Shown piece by piece: positions 4,573 to 5,510 of a stretch of DNA of 5,510 bases. The stretch covers positions 1,398 through 6,907 of the forward strand of contig DMNR01000264.1 in NCBI GenBank assembly GCA_003452655.1, read 5' to 3'. Within the stretch, counting starts at the first letter, position 1. Each line of letters starts with the position of its first letter. The position numbers and the translations under genes are program-made. Below the pieces are notes generated by a model. That model ran no database searches, was not told where the DNA came from, and saw only the letters and a program-made list of their open reading frames with translations. The stretch is from Actinomycetota bacterium. Lineage in GTDB: Bacteria; Actinomycetota; Actinomycetes; S36-B12; UBA10799.

Positions 4573-5510
4573 ATGTCAGATGTCTCAAGAACAGCCCGTG
4601 TCGGGGACGTGGGCGAGCACGTGTTGATCGCTGAAATTGCGCGACGGTTAGGCCAGGGAAACTCGGCGATCGTCGGGATAGGTGACGACGCTGCGGTCGT
4701 TCGGCTCTCTGAACCCAGCGTGGCTGTCAGCACGGACGTCCTAGTTCAAGACCGCCACTTCCGCCTCACGTGGTCAAGTGCCACCGACATCGGTCATCGG
4801 GTGGCCGGAGCGAACCTTGCGGACGTGGCATCGATGGGCGCCATGCCGACCTGTCTCGTGGTGGGGTTGGTGTTGCCACCCGACACCGAAGTCGGTTGGG
4901 TGCTGGACTTCCTCGATGGCTTGGCTGACGAATGCGAGGGAATCGGCGCATCTGTCGTTGGCGGTGACTTGGCATCCGGCGACACGATCATGATTTCGGC
5001 GACGGCGCTTGGCGATCTACAAGGCCGTGAGCCCGTGACGCGGGCGGGCGCGCGCCCCGGCGACGTGGTGGCGGTGGCAGGTCGACTTGGATGGGCCGGC
5101 GCTGGTCTCAGTCTGCTCTCGAGAGGATTCAAGTCGCCCCGGGTGCTGGTTGATGCCCATCGCGTGCCGCAGCCGCCGTACTTGGCGGCAGTCCTGGCGG
5201 CCAGCGCAGGGGCCCACGCCATGCTTGACGTCAGTGATGGGCTGATGTCTGACCTTGGTCATATCGCGAATGCGTCCATGGTGAACATCAACGTCGATTC
5301 GCAGCTTGTCGTGATCGATCAGCCGGTTCAAGACGCAGCGTCAGCGTTCAACGCGGACCCGCTCACCTGGGTATTGGCTGGCGGAGACGATCACGCAATT
5401 GCGGCGGTATTCGCCGAAGACACCGTGTTGCCGCCGGACTTCATCGTTATCGGGTCAGTCAGCGAGACTGACGCGCAAGGGCCCGTCGTGACCGTCGATG
5501 GCCAGGTCAG
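4573..5510 (+). CDS. thiL: Thiamine-monophosphate kinase, 3' end beyond window
   Basis: ThiL phosphorylates thiamine monophosphate with ATP to give thiamine diphosphate, the active cofactor; it is a cytoplasmic AIR-synthase-fold enzyme acting as a dimer. 312 codons are visible without a stop, close to the usual 310-330 aa, so little is missing. Motifs in order: GIGDDAA (35-41, metal and nucleotide binding), STDVLVQDRHF (53-63), NLADVASMGA (81-90), GGDLASGD (130-137), AGRLGWAGAGL (169-179) and LDVSDGL (218-224). GGDDHAI (270-276) follows. The last is usually GGEDH/GGEDY; here Asp replaces Glu. ATG 4573 is chosen because the conserved segment VGDVGEHVLIAEI begins at residue 10; the later in-frame GTGs would cut it. 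It diverges from the DUF3515 gene with 42 bp between starts. Confidence 0.94.
   Translation, partial: MSDVSRTARVGDVGEHVLIAEIARRLGQGNSAIVGIGDDAAVVRLSEPSVAVSTDVLVQDRHFRLTWSSATDIGHRVAGANLADVASMGAMPTCLVVGLVLPPDTEVGWVLDFLDGLADECEGIGASVVGGDLASGDTIMISATALGDLQGREPVTRAGARPGDVVAVAGRLGWAGAGLSLLSRGFKSPRVLVDAHRVPQPPYLAAVLAASAGAHAMLDVSDGLMSDLGHIANASMVNINVDSQLVVIDQPVQDAASAFNADPLTWVLAGGDDHAIAAVFAEDTVLPPDFIVIGSVSETDAQGPVVTVDGQV

Overview
This window reads as an ordinary chromosomal core region of a moderately high-GC actinobacterium. Four things point there: an HU protein ending in APAKK repeats, a CofC/FbiD enzyme of coenzyme F420 synthesis, a DUF3515 lipoprotein (a family I know only from Actinobacteria), and promoter signals of the TAnnnT-N7-GTG leaderless type common in that phylum. 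The neighbourhood hup / cofC / gpsA / ddl / DUF3515 / thiL resembles the hupB-fbiD-gpdA2-ddlA-Rv2980-thiL region of Mycobacterium tuberculosis as I remember it. That includes a DUF3515 gene pointing against its neighbours. I cannot assign a genus from the sequence.

Layout from left to right. The last 26 codons of a hup gene (+) end at 81. A long 18-bp-stem hairpin at 110-150 separates it from cofC, which is convergent (-, 161-829). A 118-bp divergent gap leads to a rightward set: plsC-like acyltransferase (948-1868), gpsA (1941-2951) and ddl (2985-4070). A DUF3515 lipoprotein gene (-, 4078-4530) converges on ddl with 7 bp between the stop codons. thiL (+) starts at 4573 and runs off the window, with 312 codons visible. 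No tRNA, rRNA, CRISPR array, insertion sequence or attachment site was recognised. No gene-free stretch exceeds 300 bp.

How the genes work together. GpsA makes sn-glycerol 3-phosphate, and the PlsC-like enzyme probably acylates lysophosphatidate derived from it, so these two adjacent genes form a phospholipid-precursor unit. Ddl makes D-Ala-D-Ala for peptidoglycan, so the rightward set is cell-envelope supply. CofC and ThiL are cofactor enzymes (F420, thiamine diphosphate) that share the neighbourhood by conserved synteny rather than by pathway.

I found no new defence or mobile system. The observations most worth a second look are small. ddl and the DUF3515 gene each carry TAGGGT exactly 7 nt before a GTG start, which predicts leaderless mRNAs. 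At ddl that -10 sits inside a perfect 7+7 bp dyad abutting the start codon. The acyltransferase carries an unusual Lys/Thr-rich C-terminal tail.
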